Origin: Ruminococcus sp.
GTDB lineage: Bacteria > Bacillota > Clostridia > Oscillospirales > Acutalibacteraceae
DNA: 64,000 nt
Reading direction: 5' to 3'
Assembly (NCBI GenBank): GCA_017404145.1
Contig: JAFRCW010000040.1
Location: 1-64,000, forward strand
Made by a program: the position numbers and the translations under genes. Shown here piece after piece: positions 45,396 through 52,854 of this stretch (position 1 is its first letter; each line of letters starts with the position of its first letter). Below the pieces are notes generated by a model. The model saw nothing but the letters and a program-made list of their open reading frames with translations, searched no databases and was not told where the DNA came from.

Positions 45396-46598
45396 GTGCA
45401 AAAAAAAATCCTATTATTGGGCGGATCAGCTCAGCAGATCATAGCGATAGAAACCGCGAAGCGGTTGGGATACTACACGGTTCTGTGTGATTTTTTGACA
45501 GACAATCCCGGACAGCACTACGCAGACCGGTTTTATCTGGTTTCAACTACAGATAAAGAAAAAGTATTGGATGTTGCTCAAAAAGAGCAGATTTCGGGTG
45601 TTCTAGCGTACGCTTCCGATCCCGCAGCGCCGACTGCGGCATATGTGGCTGAACAAATGGGACTTCCGGGGAATCCTTATGATGCTGTTTGTACTCTCTG
45701 CAACAAAGATCGCTTCAGACAGTTTTTATCTGAGAACGGCTTTCATACGCCGCGCGCCGAAAGGTTTCAGTCCGTTGACGAAGCGTTAGACGGAGCGAAA
45801 GGGCTTGATCTGCCGGTTATCGTAAAACCTGTCGATTCATCAGGGTCAAAAGGCGTGACCGTATTGCGGTCTTTTGATAAATTGAATACAGCTGCCGAAT
45901 TTGCGTTACGGTTTTCCAGATGTAAAACGGCTATCGTAGAGGAGTTTATCGAGAAGAAGCATCCTTACCTCATCGGCGGCGATATCTTTGTATACGAGGG
46001 ACAAGTTCTCGTTTGGGGATTATTGAATTGTCATCGTGATCCAAAGGTAAATCCTTTGGTACCGGTAGGGAAAAGTTATCCTTTAGCGCTTGATTCTCAA
46101 GATGCGAAGGCGGTCCGTCAAACACTGCAAACCCTTATCGATAAACTGCAGATCCGATCCGCCTGCATGAATCTTGAACTTATCATCGACAGTCAGGATC
46201 GGGTATTTCCAATCGATATCGGTCCTCGCGCCGGCGGGAATATGATCCCGGATCTGCTTAGTATGATTTTCGGCGTCGATTTAGTAGAGATGTCCGTCAA
46301 GGCGGCTATGGGGCAGCCTGTCACGGAAAAAATAGTCCGAGGAGAGGATCACTCCTATTACGCGACGTATAATCTGCATAGCGTCAAAGACGGGATATAT
46401 AAGGGACTGTCCATATCAGAAGAGATAGAGAGTTTCGTTATTGAGAAACATATTTATATGCAAGAAGGGGATTCGGTAGAGTTTTTCAGCGACGCGTCGA
46501 AAGCGATCGGGATCATCTTCCTGAGATTCGATTCGCTGCGTTCCTTGCATACGATGCTTTCCTGCATTGATGATCATATTCAGGTGATAGTGGAATAG
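45396..46598 (+). CDS. ATP-grasp ligase with A9 tract at start
   Basis: About 400 aa. KKILLLGGSAQQIIAIETAK, VIVKPVDSSGSKGVTVL (ATP binding) and FPIDIGPRAGGNMIPDLLS (metal site). I start at GTG 45396; GTG 45387 is also in frame. Right after the start lies a run of nine A (45400-45408). A well-placed ATG with SD AAAGGG at 45350 reads into this run in another frame, and losing one A would fuse it to the ligase with about 15 extra residues. It precedes an aminotransferase-like gene and capF. Third ATP-grasp gene of the locus. Confidence 0.8.
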   Translation: MQKKILLLGGSAQQIIAIETAKRLGYYTVLCDFLTDNPGQHYADRFYLVSTTDKEKVLDVAQKEQISGVLAYASDPAAPTAAYVAEQMGLPGNPYDAVCTLCNKDRFRQFLSENGFHTPRAERFQSVDEALDGAKGLDLPVIVKPVDSSGSKGVTVLRSFDKLNTAAEFALRFSRCKTAIVEEFIEKKHPYLIGGDIFVYEGQVLVWGLLNCHRDPKVNPLVPVGKSYPLALDSQDAKAVRQTLQTLIDKLQIRSACMNLELIIDSQDRVFPIDIGPRAGGNMIPDLLSMIFGVDLVEMSVKAAMGQPVTEKIVRGEDHSYYATYNLHSVKDGIYKGLSISEEIESFVIEKHIYMQEGDSVEFFSDASKAIGIIFLRFDSLRSLHTMLSCIDDHIQVIVE

Positions 46599-46605
46599 GT
46601 GTATT

Positions 46606-47568
46606 ATGAAAGAGGTCGGCGGATATTTTGAATTGGAAAGAGCATATGGTAAAGAGTATCACGAGGGACTCGTTGCGCTGAATACGGGACGCAACGCGCT
46701 GCTTTATATCTTAAAAAGCCGACAGATAAAAAAACTGTACATACCGTATTATCTGTGCGATTCCGTATCGCGGATGTGTGACAGAGAAGGCTATGTATAC
46801 GAGTATTATCCGATCGGGAGAGATTGGCTTCCTGACTTCAGAAAACCGCTGGATGACGGAGAATATCTCTATATTGTTAACTTCTACGGTCAGTTGAGCA
46901 ATGCTGTTCTCGGCGAGCTGAAGACCCGGTATCGGAACGTTATCATCGATAATGTTCACGCTTTTTTTCAGGAGCCTCTTGCGGATACTGATACGATCTA
47001 TTCATGCAGAAAATTTTTCGGCGTTCCTGACGGTGCATATCTGGCGACGGATTCTCTGCTTCAGGAAAAGCTTGACACAGATGTGTCGATGGATCGGATG
47101 AAGCATCTTTTGGGTCGTTTGGAAGGCGACAGCGCATCAAATTATCATGCAGATTTTAAGAACAATGACATTTCTTTCCGAACGCGTCCTCTTCGGTACA
47201 TGTCTTTACTGACACATAACATTCTTCGGTCGATTGACTATGATCGGATTATTCGTATCCGTGAAGAGAACTATCGGATGCTCCATGCTCAGCTTTCTGA
47301 ATATAACGAGATAAGCGTTAGTTATCCGGTCGGTCCATATGCCTATCCGTTTTATTTTAAGCAGGGGATGGAGTTGAGAAAGAGGCTGGCGGATAAGAAA
47401 ATATATGTCGCGACTCTGTGGCCGAATGTTTTGGGCTGTAAAGATGAAGTTGCCGGAGATTATGCAGAGAATATTCTGCCGTTACCATGTGATCAGCGAT
47501 ATGGAGAAGAGGATATGAAGCGAATAGCGGAATCCGTAATTGAACACATGACCGTATATGATAAATGA
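46606..47568 (+). CDS. PLP-dependent aminotransferase-like protein
   Basis: 320 aa, shorter than DegT proteins. LNTGRNALLYILKSR, LYIPYYLCDSV, IVNFYGQ, IIDNVHAFFQEP (cofactor Asp) and SCRKFFGVPDGAYL, whose Lys would bind PLP, resemble the DegT fold. The C-terminal domain is reduced. It may act on a sugar or an amino acid used by the neighbouring ligases. Gap of 7 bp to the ATP-grasp gene. Confidence 0.72.
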   Translation: MKEVGGYFELERAYGKEYHEGLVALNTGRNALLYILKSRQIKKLYIPYYLCDSVSRMCDREGYVYEYYPIGRDWLPDFRKPLDDGEYLYIVNFYGQLSNAVLGELKTRYRNVIIDNVHAFFQEPLADTDTIYSCRKFFGVPDGAYLATDSLLQEKLDTDVSMDRMKHLLGRLEGDSASNYHADFKNNDISFRTRPLRYMSLLTHNILRSIDYDRIIRIREENYRMLHAQLSEYNEISVSYPVGPYAYPFYFKQGMELRKRLADKKIYVATLWPNVLGCKDEVAGDYAENILPLPCDQRYGEEDMKRIAESVIEHMTVYDK

Positions 47569-47605
47569 TTTTGCGAAAAAGCAGAAAGGTGCAAAAGAAT
47601 AAGGT

Positions 47606-48802
47606 ATGAACATTTTGGTCACCGGCGCTAAAGGCATGGTCGGGCAGGCGCTTGTCGCGAATCTGAAGAATATCCGTGACGGCAAGAATCGCACCAGACC
47701 GGCGCTGAAGATTGACGAGATTTTTGAATATGATATCGATTCTTCCGAGACGGAATTAGAGGAATATTGCCAAAAGGCAGACTTCGTCTTTAACCTTGTG
47801 GGCGTGAACCGCCCGAAGGATAATGCGGAGTTCATGCAGGGCAATTTCGGGTTCGGCTCGAAGCTGCTCGATACTCTGAAGAAGTACGGCAATAAGGCTC
47901 CTGTGATGCTGTCGAGTTCCATACAAGCTACTCTGATAGGACGCTACGGCGCGTCGGATTACGGCAAATCGAAACTTGCAGGCGAGGAACTTTTCTTCCA
48001 ATACGGCAAAGAAAACGGCGTAAAGGTAGCTGTCTATCGTTTTCCGAACCTGATGGGGCACAGCCGACCGAATTACAACAGCGCGGTGTCGACCTTCTGC
48101 AACGCAGTGGCAAACGATTTGCCTTTCACTGTAAACGATCGCAACGCAACTGTAGAATTGCTCTACATAGACGACCTTGTAGAGGCGATGTTTGATTTGC
48201 TCGAGGGCAAAGAAAAGCGCTGTGAGTATGATGGGTTAAGCCCCGTTGAGAAGGCTGACGGCAGGTATTGTTATGTGCCGCTGACCTACACGGTCACGCT
48301 CGGCGAGATCGTCGATCTGCTCCAAGAGTTCAAGGCGCAGCACAGTACGCTGGTGGTGCCGTCCATCCCCGACGGCAGCTTCGCGAAGAAGCTGTACAGC
48401 CTGTATCTGAGTTATCTGCCTACTTCGGATTTCAAGTTCGAATTGAAGATGAACTGTGACGACCGCGGCTCCTTCACCGAGCTGCTCAAGACTGCCGACC
48501 ACGGACAGTTTTCCGTGAATATCAGTAAACCCGGTATTACCAAGGGACAGCACTGGCACAACTCCAAGTGGGAGTTCTTCATCGTTGTCAGCGGTCACGC
48601 GCTGATCGAAGAACGCAATATTCATACAAACGAGAAGGTCAGCTTTGAGGTCAGCGGCGAGAGGATCAAAGCTGTCCACATGATCCCCGGCTGGACGCAC
48701 AACATCATCAATCTGTCCGATACCGAGAACCTCGTCACCCTCATGTGGGCAAACGAGCAGTTTGATCCGAATCATCCGGATACGTTTTTTGAGCCTGTAT
48801 AA
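47606..48802 (+). CDS. capF: Bifunctional UDP-sugar epimerase/reductase with cupin
   Basis: 398 aa, CapF/FnlB. The N-terminal SDR has VTGAKGMVGQALVANL, FNLVGVNRPKDNAEF, YGASDYGKSKLAGEEL and YRFPNLMGHS; the C-terminal cupin has DRGSFTELLKT, KPGITKGQHWHNSKWEFFIV and HMIPGWTHNIINLSD with zinc ligands. It performs the 3-epimerisation and reduction in UDP-L-FucNAc synthesis. The gene is more GC-rich than those before 28 kb. Confidence 0.94.
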   Translation: MNILVTGAKGMVGQALVANLKNIRDGKNRTRPALKIDEIFEYDIDSSETELEEYCQKADFVFNLVGVNRPKDNAEFMQGNFGFGSKLLDTLKKYGNKAPVMLSSSIQATLIGRYGASDYGKSKLAGEELFFQYGKENGVKVAVYRFPNLMGHSRPNYNSAVSTFCNAVANDLPFTVNDRNATVELLYIDDLVEAMFDLLEGKEKRCEYDGLSPVEKADGRYCYVPLTYTVTLGEIVDLLQEFKAQHSTLVVPSIPDGSFAKKLYSLYLSYLPTSDFKFELKMNCDDRGSFTELLKTADHGQFSVNISKPGITKGQHWHNSKWEFFIVVSGHALIEERNIHTNEKVSFEVSGERIKAVHMIPGWTHNIINLSDTENLVTLMWANEQFDPNHPDTFFEPV

Positions 48803-48823
48803 TACATCAAAAAGGAGATAACA

Positions 48824-49036
48824 ATGGAAAGGTTACCATATGAGATTAACGAAAAGTATTCTTGCGAATGGAATAGAATAAGTGAGAAGATTAGACAATT
48901 AGAAGAAGGAAGAATAAAAGAATTATCCGGTTTAGATTATGATGGTTACTTATCTACAAACATTCAGCAACTAAAGAAAATGTTAGCTGATTTACTAGAT
49001 AAGATCCAAAACGGAAAAGACAGTATTATTCATTAG
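48824..49036 (+). CDS. Small helical hypothetical protein, 70 aa
   Basis: SD AAAGGAGA lies 7 nt before the ATG, 21 bp after capF. The product is charged and predicted to be mostly coiled-coil helix (WNRISEKIRQLEEGRIKELS, NIQQLKKMLADLLDKIQ). I do not recognise it. Its AT-rich codon use differs from capF. Last plus-strand gene of the polysaccharide locus; an imperfect CATCCCGT/ACGGGATG hairpin follows at 49047-49082. Confidence 0.65.
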   Translation: MERLPYEINEKYSCEWNRISEKIRQLEEGRIKELSGLDYDGYLSTNIQQLKKMLADLLDKIQNGKDSIIH

Positions 49037-49089
49037 CATTTGAACCATCCCGTTGTTTCCATTGTGGAGCACGACGGGATGCTTTGCGT

Positions 49090-50733
49090 TTATGCAGATT
49101 GTTTTTGTGCCAGTTCTTTTGCCTCCTCAAAAGTGTCGCGGAAGTTAAAGGTGATGTCGAGAGCGCCATCCTTGTGCACCGTGATCTGCTCGATCAGTTC
49201 CGTCAACAGGGGGCGGGTGAGGGTGCTGATGTTGCCGTGATGTTTGAAGTGTTCAACGAAATCGTTGGTCTGAGGCGGAACGTCGGGATCGTTAGCAGAC
49301 GCTTTCAAGTTGTCGATGTTTGCTTCTAACTGCTGTTGCTGCCGCTCGTACTTTTCTTTATTCATGAGGTACTGGTCGGCGTTAAGGATTCCGCTCTTGT
49401 AGTCGGGGTAGAGGTCGGCAAGCATCTGCTTGACCCGCTGCAGCTCGCGCTCCTGACTCTCTATCTGAGTCTGCAAGTTGACGCTGTTATCGTTTTTATG
49501 CTTGCTTTGCAGTTCTTGAAGCACCTCGTCCGCGTCGACTGCGATCTCCACCATCTTTTGGATGCAGGCGAGCACCGTATCATACAGCTTTTCGTAGCGG
49601 ATGGAGTGCGCGGAGCAGGCGCCTTTGCACTTGCAGTAGGTAGAGCAGCGATAGTAGACGTAGGTCTTGTCCGGATTGCGATTGACCTTTTTGATTAGTG
49701 CATGACCGCAATTGGCACAGCGCAATAGTCCGGAAAAGAGGCTGATCTCGCCGCTGATAGGGGAGGACTTTGCGCCGCTTTGGAGCATCCTTTGTACGCG
49801 GTCAAAATCTTCCTTGCCGATGATCGCCTCATGAGTATCGCGGACGCGGATCCATTCTTCCTGCGGGAGCGGGATCACCGCCTTGTCCTTATAGCTGACT
49901 TTCCTGTTTTTGCCCTGCACCATGTTGCCGATGTACATTTCATCCTGCAGGATGCGGCGGACGGTTTTGTCGCTCCACAGGGGTGACTTGCCGATGGCGC
50001 GGGATTGGAAGTTCAGTCCCGACCGGCATTTGTAGGTCGAGGGATTGGGTATGCCGTTATCATTCAGCCATCTGACAATGGTGCGGATACCCGAGCCGCC
50101 CAGATACATTCGATAGATCCGGCGGACGACATCAGCCGCCTCCTCGTCGATCAATAGCTTATGGTGATCGTCAGGATCCTTATGGTAGCCGTACTTGGCG
50201 AAGGAGCCGATGAAAAGTCCTCTGCGGCGCTCCATATCCAGCGTCGAGCGGATGCTCTCGGAGTTGGCGGCGACGTAGTATTCGTTGATCATCCCGCGCA
50301 TACTGTTGTTGAGGAAGTCGATGGCGACGCCTTGGCTCCTGCCGGAGTCGATCGCGTCGTTGACCGCGATGTAGCGTACCCGAAGCCGCGGGAACACTTC
50401 GCCGATGTAGCGGCCGCTTTCACTGGCATTTCTGCCGAAGCGGGAGCTGTCCTTGACGATGACGCAGTCGACCTTTTGCGCGTAGACGTCCGACATCATT
50501 CTGAGGAAGTCGGGACGGTTGAAGTTCGCGCCCGACCAGCCGTCGTCAACATAGTATTGGTAGGATTCGATATCCGGCTGACTATCGGCAAAATGCGTCA
50601 GCAGACGCTTCTGGTTGACGACCGAATCGGACTCGGTTTTGTCGCCGTCCTCGCGCGAGAGGCGAATATAAAGAGCAGCCCGGTAGGATCGCGTGATCCG
50701 CGGAGGCTGCTCTGCTTTTGCGTAATATGGCAT
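49090..50733 (-). CDS. Large serine recombinase
   Basis: 547 aa, Tn4451/TndX-like. Resolvase domain: AALYIRLSREDGD (catalytic Ser), VVNQKRLL, VDDGWSGANFNRPDF and VIVKDSSRFGRNASE; recombinase domain: KYGYHKDPDDHHKL, IVRWLNDNGIPNPS; zinc ribbon: SGLLRCANCGHAL and CKCKGAC; then a coiled coil (~420-480) and a DUF4368-like tail. SD AGGAGG precedes the ATG. It could excise or integrate a mobile element, or invert DNA near the capsule locus. It is convergent with the small gene at 48824. Confidence 0.93.
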   Translation of the reverse strand: MPYYAKAEQPPRITRSYRAALYIRLSREDGDKTESDSVVNQKRLLTHFADSQPDIESYQYYVDDGWSGANFNRPDFLRMMSDVYAQKVDCVIVKDSSRFGRNASESGRYIGEVFPRLRVRYIAVNDAIDSGRSQGVAIDFLNNSMRGMINEYYVAANSESIRSTLDMERRRGLFIGSFAKYGYHKDPDDHHKLLIDEEAADVVRRIYRMYLGGSGIRTIVRWLNDNGIPNPSTYKCRSGLNFQSRAIGKSPLWSDKTVRRILQDEMYIGNMVQGKNRKVSYKDKAVIPLPQEEWIRVRDTHEAIIGKEDFDRVQRMLQSGAKSSPISGEISLFSGLLRCANCGHALIKKVNRNPDKTYVYYRCSTYCKCKGACSAHSIRYEKLYDTVLACIQKMVEIAVDADEVLQELQSKHKNDNSVNLQTQIESQERELQRVKQMLADLYPDYKSGILNADQYLMNKEKYERQQQQLEANIDNLKASANDPDVPPQTNDFVEHFKHHGNISTLTRPLLTELIEQITVHKDGALDITFNFRDTFEEAKELAQKQSA

Positions 50734-50828
50734 AGTATACCTCCTGAAACTGTGGCGGTATACTGTCTTTCATCACGGACAGTTTACCATAGGTTTGAGG
50801 ATATAGCAAGCGGGAAATAATGGAAATT

Positions 50829-51014
50829 TCAGTTTATCATCATATTAAATGCGTTGGCAATGCGTGTTGTCATGCTGCAATTGCCATTAAAATGCAGGTG
50901 AACGGTTGTGTCATTCATTTTGAGAGTGTACAGATCGGATTTGGGTGGGATGTTTGTTTTTTTGAATGGTGGTTGTATAACTTGTTTTTTGTCATTTAAA
51001 GACGGATTTATCAT
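50829..51014 (-). CDS. TnpW-like small transposon protein
   Basis: 61 aa, SD GAGGTG before the ATG. The C-terminal part (KMNDTTVHLHFNGNCSMTTR, then IANAFNMMIN) resembles the short TnpW-type proteins that often accompany large serine recombinases in Clostridia: a strand pair followed by a helix. It lies 95 bp upstream of the recombinase on the same strand and is probably co-transcribed with it. Recognition is by pattern, so moderate confidence. Confidence 0.55.
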   Translation of the reverse strand: MINPSLNDKKQVIQPPFKKTNIPPKSDLYTLKMNDTTVHLHFNGNCSMTTRIANAFNMMIN

Positions 51015-51175
51015 AGAGACACCTCAATTATTTATGGTTAGTTTTGGTTAAATTTCAGTTTTTTATTCATGAGGCTATTCGGGTGAAAACTTTTGCGAAT
51101 AAATGTGTGAGATTCCACGACGTTGTCCGATTCGAATATTCACAGAGATTTGACTCCCCCTACAGAAATAAGAAA

Positions 51176-51200
51176 ACCGCCATGGGGATGCCATGACGGT
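51176..51200 (-). terminator. Attenuator-like hairpin in recombinase leader
   Basis: On the minus strand ACCGTCATGG-CATCC-CCATGGCGGT is followed by TTTTCTTATTT, a good intrinsic terminator. It lies only about 10 nt after the predicted transcription start of the promoter at 51215 and ahead of the TnpW-like gene, so it would stop most transcripts unless bypassed. It could also be a leftover terminator of a lost gene. Confidence 0.65.
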
Positions 51201-51214
51201 ACGTCGAATTTGCT

Positions 51215-51285
51215 ATTATAATCATATCATAAGTGCTTACTGTAAGTCTCTGTATTCTACTGTAGAGTTTTTGAAATTACTGTTT
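51215..51285 (-). promoter_or_regulatory. Minus-strand promoter with three 20-bp-spaced palindromes
   Basis: A perfect TATAAT (minus, 51220-51215) is preceded by CTTACTGTAAG (51236-51246), TCTACTGTAGA (51256-51266) and the half-matching AATTACTGTTT (about 51276-51286), with centres at 51241, 51261 and 51281. The first lies where the -35 would be. Even 20-bp steps put all sites on one DNA face, as for activators or cooperative repressors. The regulator is not in the window. Confidence 0.6.
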
Positions 51286-51350
51286 TTCGTGTCAAGCGGC
51301 TTCATTCTCAAGGATCCATTTGTCACTCATTTGTGAGACATCCGCAGATC

Positions 51351-51463
51351 GTCACAGTAGGAGAGGGCAAAGGCGGCTGTAAAAGCCTTTGTACCTCCCT
51401 GTGACTATGTTTTTGACATTTTGACATTGACATCTATATATATAAGCCGGATGTCAAATGTCA
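51351..51463. repeat. Cluster of inverted repeats left of the spoVAD fragment
   Basis: GTCACAG (51351-51357) pairs with CTGTGAC (51399-51405) around an inner CAAAGGC/GCCTTTG stem. Next, TGACATTGACATC (51422-51434) is nearly the reverse complement of GATGTCAAATGTCA (51450-51463), around a run of TA. The density of repeats suggests an element end, a recombination site or an operator region. I see no gene between 51015 and 51611. Confidence 0.5.
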
Positions 51464-51611
51464 CAAATGTGCAACAGGGCGGCGACCTCCTTCCTTCTGT
51501 GTTTTGGATGAAAGACGATATCGCCGCTTAAGTTTTTATGATTTAATTTGATAGAATACCGCCCTGCCGTTGATGTGATACAAGTATCATGTTCCCAGTA
51601 TACCATCATCA

Positions 51612-51998
51612 CCTGCGGCGGCGGACACCATAGAGCGGTTTTTCAGGGCGTATGAAACGGACGCGTCGGAGTTTGACGCGATCTACACGGGCGATCTGGG
51701 CAAAATCGGCAGCAAGCTTTTGTATGAACTGCTGATCCTTAAGGGGATCGACATCGAACCGGTACACAAAGACTGCGGTATTTTGATTTACGGCACCAAT
51801 GACGTGGACGTACACGCGGGCGGATCGGGCTGCGGGTGCTGCGCTTCTGTGCTGTGCGGGCATATCCTCAACCGTATGATGAAAAAGCAGGAACGAAATA
51901 TCCTTTTTATCGCGACAGGCGCTTTGCTGTCGCCGACAACGACCTTACAGGGGGAATCGATCCCCTGTATTGCCCATCTGGTGAATATACGGATATAG
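51612..51998 (+). pseudogene. spoVAD: 3' fragment of spoVAD
   Basis: The open frame encodes AAADTIERFFRAYETD, YTGDLGKIGSKLLYELLILK, GSGCGCCASVLCGHILNRM and LFIATGALLSPTTTLQGESI, which match the last third of stage V sporulation protein AD (about 340 aa), a dipicolinic-acid-binding protein for spore loading. Homology begins abruptly near 51612, and the N-terminal two thirds are absent; the sequence before it is unrelated. spoVAE does not follow. The truncation marks a rearrangement next to the recombinase. Another intact copy may exist elsewhere. Confidence 0.85.
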
Positions 51999-52024
51999 AC
52001 ATTTAAAAATTCATCTGTTATAAT
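51996..52024 (+). promoter_or_regulatory. Promoter of nitroreductase-like gene
   Basis: TAGACA (51996-52001) and perfect TATAAT (52019-52024) are 17 bp apart and overlap the spoVAD stop codon. SD AAGGA follows before ATG 52053. Confidence 0.65.
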
Positions 52025-52052
52025 CTTCTCATACGATAAAAAGGATGTGAGA

Positions 52053-52799
52053 ATGATGGATTTTTATCCGATGATTTTCAAGCGCAAGTCGTTTCACAAG
52101 TTCAAGGATATCGGTTCGATTTCGCCTCAGGAGTTGAAGGAGTTAGAGAGCTTTATCGCGAATGTAACGCCTCTCGACAGCAGTATCAAAACGCTGATCG
52201 AGATCGTTCCCGAGAGCGCGACTACCTGCCGCAGAGGCGCTCAGTACTGCATCCTGTTTTACAGCGAGGAGAAGAGGAACTATCTCAACAACGTCGGCTA
52301 TATCGGCGAGCAGATCGATCTGTACTGCGCGTCAAAAGATATCGGCGCTTTGTGGTTTGGGATCGGAAAAGTCAAAGAAAAGCAGAAGGACGGTCTGGAC
52401 TACTGTATTATGATCGGGATCGCCAAGGTGAGCGCAGATAGTTTTCGTAAGGATATGTTCAAATCCAAACGGAAGCCGCTTGAAGAATTCTGGTCGGGTG
52501 ATCCGATGAACATCGGCGAGATCGTCCGCTTCACGCCTTCCGCGTGCAACACCCAGCCGTGGATCGTCGAGAACACGGGGGAGAAGCTCCTTGTCTACCG
52601 TTACAAGAAACCCGGCAAGCGCGGTATTATGCCGATTCTGATGGTGAAGTACTACAACCGCATTGATATCGGGATCTTTCTTTTGATGCTGGAGGTGTGC
52701 CTTGCACACGAAGGCAAAGCGTTTGAAAGAGAACTTTTTGAAGATACCGTCGGCGACGACGTCGAAAAGATTCTCGTTGCGGAATATAAGTTGCAATAA
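52053..52799 (+). CDS. Nitroreductase-family protein
   Basis: About 248 aa. FKRKSFHKFK at the start, the middle NNVGYIGEQIDLYCASKDIG and ALWFGIGK, and RFTPSACNTQPW in the C-terminal half are typical of FMN-dependent nitroreductases of the TM1586 (PF14512) type, which hold two nitroreductase-like halves in one chain. Start ATG 52053 is best placed from SD AAGGA; GTG 52047 is upstream. Stands alone, with a strong terminator behind. Confidence 0.82.
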   Translation: MMDFYPMIFKRKSFHKFKDIGSISPQELKELESFIANVTPLDSSIKTLIEIVPESATTCRRGAQYCILFYSEEKRNYLNNVGYIGEQIDLYCASKDIGALWFGIGKVKEKQKDGLDYCIMIGIAKVSADSFRKDMFKSKRKPLEEFWSGDPMNIGEIVRFTPSACNTQPWIVENTGEKLLVYRYKKPGKRGIMPILMVKYYNRIDIGIFLLMLEVCLAHEGKAFERELFEDTVGDDVEKILVAEYKLQ

Positions 52800-52806
52800 A
52801 AAAAGA

Positions 52807-52839
52807 ACGGATGCTGTCCGTCGGAACAGCATCCGTTTT
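52807..52839. terminator. Bidirectional terminator
   Basis: Perfect 11-bp stem ACGGATGCTGT/ACAGCATCCGT with an 8-nt loop, A-rich on the left and T-rich on the right, between the convergent nitroreductase and dockerin-protein genes. Confidence 0.9.
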
Positions 52840-52854
52840 ATCTTTATCAAACAA

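Noticed and set aside
50161..50820. Plus-strand open frame opposite the serine recombinase.
   Set aside because: The recombinase is fully supported by motifs; the plus frame is low-complexity and has no ribosome site.
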